DNA of 64,000 nt from contig CANTUR010000193.1 in NCBI GenBank assembly GCA_947683625.1, positions 5,580,001 to 5,644,000 of the forward strand. The letters are read 5' to 3'. The notes under the pieces were generated by a model, which was not told where the DNA came from, made no database searches, and saw only the letters and a list, made by a program, of their open reading frames with translations. Of the stretch, positions 49,141 through 60,575 are shown in pieces; the stretch's first letter is position 1; the number at the start of each line of letters is the position of its first letter. Origin of the DNA: Mallotus nudiflorus (Eukaryota; Streptophyta; Magnoliopsida; Malpighiales; Euphorbiaceae). Position numbers and translations under genes: made by a program.

Positions 49141-49938
49141 TGATACGGAACCTCCAAGAATAAGCTTGAGAACCCCTGAATGTATTCGAACCCCCAAAGC
49201 ATTAACTTGAAAACCCCAATAGTCAATTCAGCAACAACCCCTAAGAATGGTTAGAAATCAGATTACTTAGATGATCAAAGAATTAGAATAAAGAAAACTC
49301 GTTTCTAAATTCCAATTTCGAAACACTCCACAAGAAGATGATCAATCTACTTGAATGTTCCTTAAAGCATGTATTCTACACAAGAACACAAAGATAAAAG
49401 CAAAACAGCCTTTAGGTTTTAAAACTTCAATTCTGAATCATAAAATTCGTCCAAGGCATATATATATAGCCTTTACAAGGTTTTCCTTAGTGAGTAAGGA
49501 AAACTAATAACCCTAATCACAAAAAAAGGAAATTTATCTAATCAGACCTTAAATAGGAATTTTGACATACTTCCTATTTTAAGAATAATTAAACTAACTA
49601 AAACTAATGGGCTTTTAAAATAACAAATTCGTCCAGCCCATATTTAACATAATTAAACCCATTAATAACTTGGACTTGAATTAAGTTGTATTGAACTTGA
49701 GCTGCACTTGGCACAAAGCTTTGGTGTCCTTGTAAACTTTCACTAGCTAAGTTCACAAAGCCTTGTCAGATGATGGATTAAGGCTTCTTGAAGCTTCTTA
49801 GATTGAGACCTTGTTATAGGCCTTCGAGGCATGCTGATTGGACTCAAAACCTCTTGAACTTGATCCTTGCCTTCTTGACCATGCTCATCTTCATCATGTT
49901 GAATTCTTTGAGCTTGGTGTGTTGGCTGCTCCATAACA
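49141..49938 (-). repeat. B1 5' LTR
   Basis: 798 bp with TG...CA ends (minus strand TGTTATGGAG...CCGTATCA). It carries a copy of the gag-pol tail, frameshifted by an extra base near 49767 that is absent from the 3' LTR and B2. A TATATATATA stretch at about 49459-49468 is the likely TATA region. Confidence 0.93.
49459..49468 (-). promoter_or_regulatory. Probable TATA box of the B1 5' LTR
   Basis: An alternating TA run inside GGCTATATATATATGCC on the minus strand. The exact functional hexamer cannot be chosen. Confidence 0.6.
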
Positions 49939-49943
49939 ACATA
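49939..49943. repeat. Target-site duplication of B1, right copy
   Basis: ACATA, followed by TTTAAAAC as in the uninterrupted satellite. Confidence 0.93.
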
Positions 49944-52876
49944 TTTAAAACATTTTGAATGAAAATTCGGATGAGTTCGTGTTCCGTGTTCAAAATTGCA
50001 CAAATTGTGCATTCGATTGTGTCAATTTGATTTACGAGCTTTGTAATGAGATAAATTGTATTTGGGACTTCGAGTTGGCAGTTTGACCACAGGGTAACAA
50101 CAAATCTTAAACCATTTATGCACGAATTTGCCGGAGTTCACGTTTTGCGTTCAAACATGCACAAATGTACACAGAGTGTGCATTCAACTAAATCAATTTG
50201 ATTTAAGAGTTTAGAATGCTAGAATCTGTAGTTAGGATTAAAAATATGCAATTGGAACATTGGATAGGATGTTTAAAACAATTTGAGCACAAATTTGCAC
50301 GAGTGTGCATCTTATTTTGAAAATGCGCAGATGTGCGCAAATTGTGCATTCAATATTGTCAATCATATGTACTGATTTTGGAATGCTAGAACATGTACTG
50401 AGTATTGAAAATATGCAACCGGAACATTGGATAAGATATTTAAAACAATTCGTACACAAATTTGCGCGAGTTCATGTTTTGCGTTCAAACGCGCACAAAT
50501 TATGGATACCATAATGCCAATCATATTTTTGAGCTTAGAATGCTAGAATTTGTACTAAGTATTGTAAATATGCAATTGGAACATTGGATAACATTTTTAA
50601 AGCCATTTGTCTACAAATTTGCACGAGTTCACGTTTTGCATTCAAACATGCGCTAATGTGCACAAATTGTGCAATCGATTGTGTCAATTTGATTTACAAG
50701 TTAGGAATGATACAATTTTGTAATTTGGATTGTAAATATGCATTTGGACCATTGGAGGACATATTTTAAACCATTTTTGCACAAATTTTGCAAGAGTTCA
50801 CGTTTCGCATTCAAACTCGCACGAACGTGCGCAAACTGTGCATTCAGTAACGTCAATTAGATTTATGAGCATGGAATGCTGGAATGTGTGTTTTGGTTCA
50901 AAAATATGCAATCGGAACATTGGGTAACACGTTTAGAACAATTTGTGCGCAAATTGCACTTGTTCGCATTTTTTTTGTTCAAACATGCACGAACGTGCAA
51001 AAATTGTGCATTCAGCAATGTCAATTACATTTATGTGTTTAGAATGCTGTAATATGTAACTATTATTGTAAATGTGCAATTGGAACATTGGATAACACGT
51101 TCAAAACCGGTTGCGCACTAATTTGCACGGCCTCACGTTTTGCGTTCAAATATGCGTAAATTGCGCATTCGATGATGTCCATTCGATTTATGAGTTTGTA
51201 AGGGCATAATTTGTATTTTGAATTGTAAATATGGAATTGGGCTGTTGGATAAAACGTTTTAAACCAATTGTGCACAGAATTTGCAAGACTCCGCGCCTTA
51301 CGTGTTCAAATATGCACAAGTCGTGCATTTAGTGAAAATTAATTTGACTTATGAGTCGAGAATGATGGAATATGAACGGAAATATGCAATCGGAACTTTG
51401 GACAACATATTTAAAACATTTTGAATGAAAATTCGGATGGGTTCGTGTTCCGTGTTCAAAATTGCACAAATTGTGCATTCGATTGTGTCGATTTGATTTA
51501 CGAGCTTTGTAATGATATAAATTGTATTTGGGACTTCGAGTTGGCAGTTTGACCACAGGGTAACAACAAATCTTAAACCATTTATGCACGAATTTGCCGG
51601 AGTTCACGTTTTGCGTTCAAACATGCACAAATGTACACAGAGTGTGCATTCAACTAAATCAATTTGATTTAAGAGTTTAGAATGCTAGAATCTGTACTTA
51701 GGATTAAAAATATGCAATTGGAACATTGGATAGGATGTTTAAAACAATTTGAGCACAAATTTGCACGAGTGTGCATCTTATTTTCAAAATGCGCAGATGT
51801 GCGCAAATTGTGCATTCAATATTGTCAATCATATGTACTGCATTTTGGAATGCTAGAACATGTACTGAGTATTGAAAATATGCAATCGGAACATTGGATA
51901 AGATGTTTAAAACAATTCGTACACAAATTTGCGCGAGTTCATGTTTTGCGTTCAAACGTGCACAAATTATGGATACCATAATGCCAATCATATTTTTGAG
52001 CTTAGAATGCTAGAATTTGTACTAAGTATTGTAAATATGCAATTGGAACATTGCATAACATTTTTAAAGCCATTTGTCTACAAATTTGCACGAGTTCACG
52101 TTTTGCATTCAAACATGCGCTAATGTGCACAAATTATGCAATCGATTGTGTCAATTTGATTTACAAGTTAGGAATGATACAACTTTGTAATTTGGATTGT
52201 AAATATGCATTTGGACCATTGGAAGACATATTTTAAACCATTTTTGCACAAATTTTGCAAGAGTTCACGTTTCGCATTCAAACTCGCACGAACGTGCGCA
52301 AACTGTGCATTCAGTAACGTCAATTAGATTTATGAGCATGGAATGCTGGAATGTGTGTTTTGGTTCAAAAATATGCAATCGGAACATTGGGTAACACGTT
52401 TAGAACAATTTGTGCACAAATTGCACTTGTTCGCATTTTTTTTGTTCAAACATGCACGAACGTGCAAAAATTGTGCATTCAGCAATGTCAATTACATTTA
52501 TGTGTTTAGAATGCTGTAATATGTAACTATTATTGTAAATGTGCAATTGGAACATTGGATAACACGTTCAAAACCGTTTGCGCACTAATTTGCACGGCCT
52601 CACGTTTTGCGTTCAAATATGCGCAAATTGCGCATTCGATGATGTCCATTCGATTTATGAGTTTGTAAGGGCATAATTTGTATTTTGAATTGTAAATATG
52701 GAATTGGGCCGTTGGATAAAATGTTTTAAACCAATTGTGCACAGAATTTGCAAGAGTCCGCGCCTTACGTGTTCAAATATGCACAAGTCGTGCATTTAGT
52801 GAAAATTAATTTGACTTATGAGTCGAGAATGATGGAATATGACCGGAAATATGCAATCGGAACTTTGGACAACATA
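49939..52876. repeat. Satellite array block 3 (two HOR units between B1 and B2)
   Basis: Begins with the right ACATA duplication of B1 and ends with the ACATA that precedes B2. Its length of 2,938 bp is two units plus one target duplication. Unit anchors are at about 50217 and 51682. The diagnostic bases are those of block 2 (CGATTGTGTC, ACAAGTTAGG). The first unit also has the TACTGATTTTGG loss and GTAGTTAGG seen near 25.8 and 28.7 kb. No gene. Confidence 0.94.
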
Positions 52877-53305
52877 TGATACGGAACCTCCAAGAATAAG
52901 CTTGAGAACCCCTGTATGTATTCGAACCCCCAAAGCATTAACTTGAAAACCCCAATAGTCAATTCAGCAACAACCCCTAAGAATGGTTAGAAATCAGATT
53001 ACTTAGATGATCAAAGAATTAGAATAAAGAAAACTCGTTTCTAAATTCCAATTTCGAAACACTCCACAAGAAGATGATCAATCTACTTGAATGTTCCTTA
53101 AAGCATGTATTCTACACAAGAACACAAAGATAAAAGCAAAACAGCCTTTAGGTTTTAAAACTTCAATTCTGAATCATAAAATTCGTCCAAGGCATATATA
53201 TATAGCCTTTACAAGGTTTTCCTTAGTGAGTAAGGAAAACTAATAACCCTAATCACAAAAAAAGGAAATTTATCTAATCAGACCTTAAATAGGAATTTTG
53301 ACATA
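52877..53305 (-). repeat. B2 3' LTR, outer part
   Basis: 429 bp from TGATACGG to GACATA, where A3 is inserted. It shares the inferred ancestral base at nearly every site where the two B1 LTRs differ. Confidence 0.93.
53301..53305. repeat. Target-site duplication of A3, left copy
   Basis: ACATA within the B2 LTR, repeated at 60203-60207. The empty site is GACATACTTCC in the B1 LTRs. Confidence 0.94.
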
Positions 53306-54132
53306 TGATGGGAATTGTAGGTTTCATCAATTAACTCCCCAATAGCAAGAATACTATGATAAGTTGAATTAGAAGAAAACTAGAAATTACCAATTTAATC
53401 CACAAATTTGGATCGTTCAAAGATTGAAGTAAGAAGATAGATGCTACTTAACCCCTTTACCAACAAGGATAAAGATACTAAGATAGACTTTGAATTTCCT
53501 CTTATGCCACAAACAAGAAAGTTTGATAAATAAAAAGAAAACAAAGATTTAGATTTTGACACCACAAGCTAGAATAAAGCTTGATAAGTCACAAAGTTTA
53601 TGCAAGAAATTAAAGACAAAATTCCTCACATTAAAACTCAAACAAAGTTATAATTCATATATCAAATTCATTCATGCTACAAAAGAGAGAAAAAAAGGAC
53701 TTGTTTATATAGAGTACAAGTCCATGCTCACACTACTAAAATAGACTCAAACACATAGGATTACTTTGACTCTTAAATGGCCTTAATAGCCATTACCCAC
53801 ATTAATAGCCATTACTTGGTATTGATTACCCCATTAACTTTAGTAACCACTACCCATAATAATAACCATTACTTGGTATTAATTACCCTATTAACTTGTA
53901 TATGGTGGCTACATGTAACCCTAATTGTTATTAACACAAAAACAAGTTAAATATTATTCCTTGGGCCTCCATGGATGCCTTATTGGGCTGAAATTCGTGG
54001 GCTTTCCAAATGTCCTTAATTAAACCCAATATGGCTTCTTGAAGCTTCTTGGATTTGGACCTTGTGATTGGGCCTTCTTGTACTATTAATGGATCTTGGA
54101 TCTCTTTAGGCTTTGAACTTGGATTCACATCA
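53306..54132 (-). repeat. A3 3' LTR
   Basis: 827 bp, TGATGGGAATTG...GATTCACATCA on the plus strand. It encodes the gag-pol tail, with the stop at 53931. Confidence 0.95.
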
Positions 54133-57100
54133 TTCCCCCTTTCTTCAAAAGGATTTGTCCTCAAATCAGCTCCATCATCTTTATCACCTAAATCAAACAA
54201 AGACAAGTCACTAACATTAAATGTAGCACTAACATTGCCATACTCACTTGGAAGTTCTAGCTTATAGGCATTGTTGTTGATGCGTTGAAGCACTTTAAAA
54301 GGACCATCTCCTCTTGGCATAAGCTTTGATTTCCTTTGGTTAGGAAATCTTTCCTTCCTCAAGTGCACCCACACCCAATCTCCGGGCTCAAAAATGACTT
54401 GCTTCCTCCCCTTGTTGTGTTGCTTTTCATATTGGAGTGTCTTCTTCTCAATGTTTGCACGCACCCTCTCATGCAAAGTCTTGATGAACTCAGCTTTTTG
54501 TTTCCCCTCTAGATTAGCTTTGTCCAATGGCAATGGTAGCAAATCTAATGGAGTCATTGGGTTGAATCCATACACAACTTCAAATGGTGAGCAATTTGTT
54601 GAACCATGCACACTCCTATTGTAAGCAAATTCCACATGTGGCAAACATTCTTCCCAATTCTTCAGATTTCTTTGGATGACAGCCCTCAAAAGTGTTGAAA
54701 GTGTCCTATTGACCACCTTCGTTTGTCCATCCGTTTGTGGATGACAAGTTGTAGAATACAAAAGCTTTGTCCCCATCTTTCCCCAAAGAGTCTTCCAAAA
54801 GTGACTTAGGAATTTGACATCCCTATCACTCACAATGGTCCTTGGCACTCCATGTAGCCTAACAATCTCCTTGAAGAATAGATTGGCAATATGGGTTGCA
54901 TCATCCGTCTTGTGACATGGAATGAAATGTGCCATTTTGCTAAACCTGTCCACAACAACAAAAATGGAATCTCTCCCTCCCTTGGACCTAGGTAATCCTA
55001 AAACAAAATCCATAGAAATGTCTACCCAAGGTTCATTTGGTATGGTAAGAGGTGTATACAAACCATGAGGCATTGCTTTGGATTTGGCTTGTTTGCAAGT
55101 AATGCATTTCTCACAAATTCTCTTAACATCCCTTTTCATGTGTGGCCAAAAGAAATGGTCACCCAACACATCCAAAGTTTTCTTAATCCCAAAATGCCCC
55201 ATTAAACCTCCGCTATGTGCCTCTCTCACAAGTAACTCTCTTAAAGAACTTTGTGGCACACACAATTTGTTTTCCCGAAAAAGAAAACCATCAAACTTAT
55301 AGAACTTATCAAAACCCCCTTTCTCACATGCCCCATAAACATTAGCAAAATCAGGATCATTAGAATAAAGATCTTTGATGTATTCAAATCCTAATATTTT
55401 TGCATCAAGTTTAGAGATCAAGGCATACCTTCTTGACAATGCATCGGCCACCACATTTTCTTTCCCTTGCTTGTACTTAATGATGTATGGAAAGGATTCA
55501 ATGAATTCCACCCATTTTGCATGTCTCTTGTTGAGCTTTCCTTGTCCTTTGAGATACTTCAAGGACTCATGGTCAATGTGAATTATGAATTCTTTGTAAC
55601 CAAGGTAGTGCTGCCATGTCCTTAGAACCCTCACCAATGCATAGAACTCCTTGTCATATGTAGGGTAGTTTAGACTTGCTCCACTTAGCTTTTCACTAAA
55701 GAATGCTATGGTCTTGCCTTCTTGCATCAAAACTCCTCCAATACCTATGCCACTTGCATCGCACTCAATCTCAAAAGGTTTAGTAAAATTTGGCAAAGAT
55801 AACAACGATGCAGAACTTAATTTGTCTTTTAGCAAGTTAAAAGCCTCATCTTGTTCAATTCCCCACTTAAAACCAACATTCTTTTTGATGCATTCAGTTA
55901 AAGGTGCAGCTATGGTAGAAAAATTTTTAATGAACCTTCTATAAAAGCTAGCTAAACCATGAAAGCTTCTTGCATCACTTACACTTGTGGGTGTTGGCCA
56001 TTCTCTAATTACTTTTACCTTTTCTTGATCAACATGAATGCCCTTGTCATTGACAATATATCCAAGAAAAGTAATTTCATTAGTGGAAAAACAGCATTTC
56101 TTTAGATTAGCATACAACTTCTCTTCTCTAAGCACATCAAAAACACAAGTCAAATGTTGTACATGCTCATCTAAATTTTTGCTATAAACCAAGATATCAT
56201 CAAAATAGACAACAACAAATTTGCCTATGAATGCTCTTAAAACATGATTCATCAATCTCATGAAAGTGCTTGGTGCATTAATTAAACCAAAAGGCATTAC
56301 TAACCACTCATATAAACCATGTTTAGTTTTAAAAGCTATTTTCCATTCATCACCTTCTCTCATTCTAATTTGATGATAACCAGATTTCAAATCAATTTTT
56401 GAAAACAAAAATGAACCATGCAATTCATCCAACATGTCATCTAGCCTAAGAATGGGATGTCTATACTTCACCGTGATTTTGTTGATGGCACGACAATCAA
56501 CACACATCCTCCAAGTTCCATCTTTCTTAGGCACTAACAAGACGGGTACGACACATGGACTCATGCTTTCACGAACATAACCCTTCTCCATAAGCTCACT
56601 CACTTACTTTTGGATTTCCTTGGTCTCCTCCGGATTACATCTATATGCTGGTCTATTTGGAATGCTTGCTCCGGGTATGAAATCAATTTGGTGCTCAATG
56701 CCTCTTTTAGGCGGCAAACCATTTGGAATTTCTTCTGGGAATAAATCTTCATAAACCTGCATAAGATCAACAACAACACTAGGCAAACCATTGGTTATTT
56801 CATTAGAAATATGCAAAATCTCCTAGTACATAAGTACAAGCATGTGTTGCCTCAAAAGCATAGCTTCCTTCACATCACTCATTTTTGCATAAACACTCAT
56901 TTTTCTTTCATTTGAACCTTCCTTGTTTTCTCTCACCATGTGTTTCCCATTTTGGTCAAGAGAATTGGAATTTTTAGGTTCACTCATCTCACCTTTTTCT
57001 TTACTCTCAAAGGTTTCCCTTCCCAAAGAATTTCCCAATAAAGAACCCATTTCTTCATATTGTTGCTTGATGCGCATTTGGTCTTCAAAAATCTGTTTTG

Positions 57101-58688
57101 GGGTTAATGGTCCAAGGTTAAACCTTTTTCCATCCATAGTCAAAGTATACATATTTTTGAATCCATCATGATTAGCCCTTCTATCATGTTGCCAAGGTCT
57201 CCCCAACAACATATGTCCGGCCAACATTGGTAACACATCACACAACACCTCATCCTTATATCTACCAATTTGAAAAGAAATTAGAACTTGCTTATTTACC
57301 TTTACAACTCCACTTTCATTAAGCCATTGCAACTTGTATGGTCTTGGGTGCTTGGTAGTAGGCAACTTCAATTTCTCCACTAGCAAAGTGCTTGCTACAT
57401 TAGTACAACTTCCACTATCCACAATCATGTTGCACAACTTGTTAGAAATCAAACAATGAGTATGAAACAAATTTTCCCTTTGCTCCCTATGGACATCATG
57501 TTTATTTTGCAAACTCAATGTTCTTTGAACAACAAGATTATCTCCCTTAGCACATTCAACATCACTACAATCTTCTAAAGAAGGCATATCATCATCACTA
57601 TCCCCCTCACTCTCCGATTCAATATCACCATCCCTTAGAATCATAGCTCTCTTATTTGGACATTCCCTAGCAATGTGCCCATGACCCAAACACTTAAAAC
57701 ATTTGATTCCCCTAGTTTGGGCTGGTTGATTCTCACCCTTTCCCTTATTACCCAAGTCAATTTTAGGTTTATTTTCTTCCACTTTTGACTTGTTAAAAGG
57801 TTTATCATCCTTTTTCCCCCAAGAAGTTTTCCAAGAAGAAGAAGAACCCACATTTGGTTTAGAATCATACCTCTTTCCTTTCAATTGCCTTTCCACTTTC
57901 ATGGCCAAATTCACCATATCTTCAATCTCCACATAATGTTGCAAATCAACAACATCAGCAATGTTTTTGTTTAGCCCTCTCAAAAACCTTGCCATGGTAG
58001 CTTCACGATCTTCTACCATATTTGCTCTAATCATAGCCTTCTCCATTTCTTTGTGATACTCCTCCACACTCATGGATCCTTGAATTAGAGTTTGTAATCT
58101 TTGATGAAGCTCTCTATAGTAGTGGCTTGGAACAAACCTCTTTCTCATGATTTGCTTCATTTCCCTCCAAGACTCCACGGGTCTTTCTCCATATCTACGT
58201 CTTTCCTTGCAAAATTGATCCCACCAAACAATTGCATAATCACTAAACTCAACAGCGGCAAGTTTTACCTTTTTCTCCTCCGAATAATTGTGACATTCGA
58301 AGATGAGTTCCACTTTCCTCTCCCATTCAAGGTACACATCTGGATCATTTCTTCCTTGGAATGAAGGAATCTTCATTTTGATGCTTCCAAGGTTGCGATC
58401 AACATTATCTTTAGGACGTCCTCTCCTAGCTTGTCTCCTAGGATTGATTTGTTGTCCCACCAAGGTGATTTGATCATCATCCAATTCATCCTCTCCTTCA
58501 TAGTCCTCTTGGTCAATTGGTGGACGTCTCCTTTCTTTAGGCTCTCCTTGTAATTGGTTAAGGATGCCATCATGCCTCTCCAATTTCTCATTGACTCCCG
58601 CCATCATGTTAAACATTCTTTCGAATTGTTGTTGCATAGCTTGAATCACATGATCATTTGTAGAAGAAGAACTTGTGTCTTTTGACAT
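53931..58688 (-). pseudogene. A3 gag-pol, two nonsense codons and integrase E-to-K
   Basis: 4,758 bp, exactly the length of the intact A1 and A2 frames, so there is no net frameshift. The ATG at 58688 begins MSKDTSSSS. A TAG at 56823-56825 replaces a Lys codon (AAG) after residue 621, between protease and RT. A TAA at 56604-56606 replaces a Gln codon just before RT. Downstream the frame is open again for 890 codons. The integrase catalytic Glu of the D-D-35-E triad (residue 1324) is Lys: TDGQTK, codon at 54717-54719. Further private changes in RT include FGLINAP, HPILRL and DEWKIAF. Gag and protease remain readable, so only a gag-protease product could be made. Confidence 0.95.
54133..54146 (-). 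promoter_or_regulatory. A3 polypurine tract
   Basis: Minus strand GAAGAAAGGGGGAA, unchanged relative to A1 and A2. Confidence 0.86.
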
Positions 58689-59359
58689 GATTGTAAAACC
58701 TAAAATTTTAACAAAAGAAAATAGAAAGAAACAATCTCACAACACTCCCTCGCGTGTTTCACTCAAAATTGATGTATACCACTCGTGTTTACACTCAATT
58801 TTGGCTTTTTCTCTAATGATCTCACACTCTTGCCTTTTACCTCTCAAATTTGCCTTTTGATTTCTTAGATTAACTAAGTTTCTCAATCAAACAAAATTCA
58901 AGAATGTAGTAATCAATGATAAAAAATAAGGTAGGCTAACAAGAAAATAATAAGGTAGGCTTAAAGAAAAGAACAATTTGTAACAAATAGGCTAATAGAA
59001 ATGAAAAACAAAGATAGATTATCAAAGAACACAAAGAGACAGAATTATAAAGATAGATCTCAATGGAATATGAAGAGTCAATTTTTTTTTTTAATGTAAA
59101 CTGAGATATAACATAGGAATATCAAAGATAACATATAATTTTTTTTTTATGGACGAATTTTTTTTTTTTTTTTTTATGGACGAAATTTTTTTTTTTTTTT
59201 TTTTGATATCTGCAAACAAAATCTTGAGATAAGAAGAATAAAGATAAAAAAAATAACAAGAATAATAGATAGCAAGAAAGGTGCAAAATATAAGATGAAC
59301 ACAAGATATTGAGAACTAAAAGATAGTTTTGGATACGCAAACCTCAATCTTGAGCCAAT
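58689..59359 (-). other. A3 untranslated leader
   Basis: About 670 bp, single copy of the 35-bp unit that is triplicated in A2. Near 59140-59205 the plus strand shows T runs separated by a repeated ATGGACGAA word, apparently a local slippage duplication. Non-coding. Confidence 0.8.
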
Positions 59360-59371
59360 GCTCTGATACCA
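59360..59371 (-). promoter_or_regulatory. A3 primer-binding site
   Basis: Minus strand TGGTATCAGAGC, four bases from the LTR, identical to A1. Confidence 0.9.
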
Positions 59372-59375
59372 CTTA

Positions 59376-60202
59376 TGATGGGAATTGTAGGTTTCATCAA
59401 TTAACTCCCCAATAGCAAGAATACTATGATAAGTTGAATTAGAAGAAAACTAGAAATTACCAATTTAATCCACAAATTTGGATCGTTCAAAGATTGAAGT
59501 AAGAAGATAGATGCTACTTAACCCTTTTACCAACAAGGATAAAGATACTAAGATAGACTTTGAATTTCCTCTTATGCCACAAACAAGAAAGTTTGATAAA
59601 TAAAAAGAAAACAAAGATTTAGATTTTGACACCACAAGCTAGAATAAAGCTTGATAAGTCACAAAGTTTATGCAAGAAATTAAAGACAAAATTCTTCACA
59701 ATAAAACTCAAACAAAGTTATAATTCATATATCAAATTCATTCATGCTACAAAAGAGAGAAAAAAAGGACTTGTTTATATAGAGTACAAGTCCATGCTCA
59801 CACTACTAAAATAGACTCAAACACATAGGATTACTTTGACTCTTAAATGGCCTTAATAGCCATTACCCACATTAATAGCCATTACTTGGTATTGATTACC
59901 CCATTAACTTTAGTAACCACTACCCATAATAATAACCATTACTTGGTATTAATTACCCTATTAACTTGTATATGGTGGCTACATGTAACCCTAATTGTTA
60001 TTAACACAAAAACAAGTTAAATATTATTCCTTGGGCCTCCATGGATGCCTTATTGGGCTGAAATTCGTGGGCTTTCCAAATGTCCTTAATTAAACCCAAT
60101 ATGGCTTCTTAAAGCTTCTTGGATTTGGACCTTGTGATTGGGCCTTCTTTTACTATTAATGGATCTTGGATCTCTTTAGGCTTTGAACTTGGATTCACAT
60201 CA
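59376..60202 (-). repeat. A3 5' LTR
   Basis: 827 bp with TG...CA ends. The probable TATA box is at 59774-59781. Contains a start-less copy of the gag-pol tail. Confidence 0.94.
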
Positions 60203-60575
60203 ACATACTTCCTATTTTAAGAATAATTAAACTAACTAAAACTAATGGGCTTTTAAAATAACAAATTCGTCCAGCCCTTATTTAACATAATTAAACCCAT
60301 TAATAACTTAGACTTGAATTAAGTTGTATTGAACTTGAGCTGCACTTGGCACAAAGCTTTGGTGTCCTTGTAAACTTTCACTAGCTAAGTTCACAAAGCC
60401 TTGTAGATGATGGATTAAGGCTTCTTGAAGCTTCTTAGATTGAGACCTTGTTATAGGCCTTTGAGGCATGCTGATTGGACTCAAAACCTCTTGAACTTGA
60501 TCCTTGCCTTCTTGACCATGCTCATCTTCATCATGTTGAATTCTTTGAGCTTGGTGTGTTGGCTGCTCCATAACA
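60203..60575 (-). repeat. B2 3' LTR, inner part, with the right A3 target duplication
   Basis: Begins with the right ACATA of A3 (60203-60207) and continues the B2 LTR to CCATAACA. Without A3 the LTR would be 797 bp. Includes the end of B2 gag-pol (stop at 60308). Confidence 0.93.

Larger units (their letters stand above)
35759..49938 (-). mobile_element. B1: Ty3/gypsy CRM-like element, split by A2
   Basis: Second retrotransposon family, minus strand, about 7.2 kb of its own sequence plus the 6,991-bp A2 inserted inside. Read on the minus strand the order is 5' LTR (49938-49141), primer site, leader, gag-pol from 48133, polypurine tract, 3' LTR (36554-35759). The LTRs are 798 and 796 bp and differ at about nine bases and two indels, so B1 is older than any family A copy here. 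Flanking ACATA duplications confirm a simple insertion into the satellite. Gag-pol resembles family A in domain order but is clearly diverged in sequence, including the gag N-terminus. Confidence 0.94.
53306..60202 (-). mobile_element. A3: family A element nested in the B2 3' LTR
   Basis: 6,897-bp complete but decayed element on the minus strand, with ACATA duplications. LTRs are 827 bp each and differ at five bases that I can see, making it the oldest family A copy in the window. Gag-pol keeps its full length but contains two nonsense codons and a catalytic-residue change in integrase, so the copy cannot be autonomous. Confidence 0.95.

Noticed and set aside
48755..49197. Short frames in the B1 leader T-rich tract
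   Set aside because: Low-complexity Lys- or Phe-rich translations of homopolymer runs.
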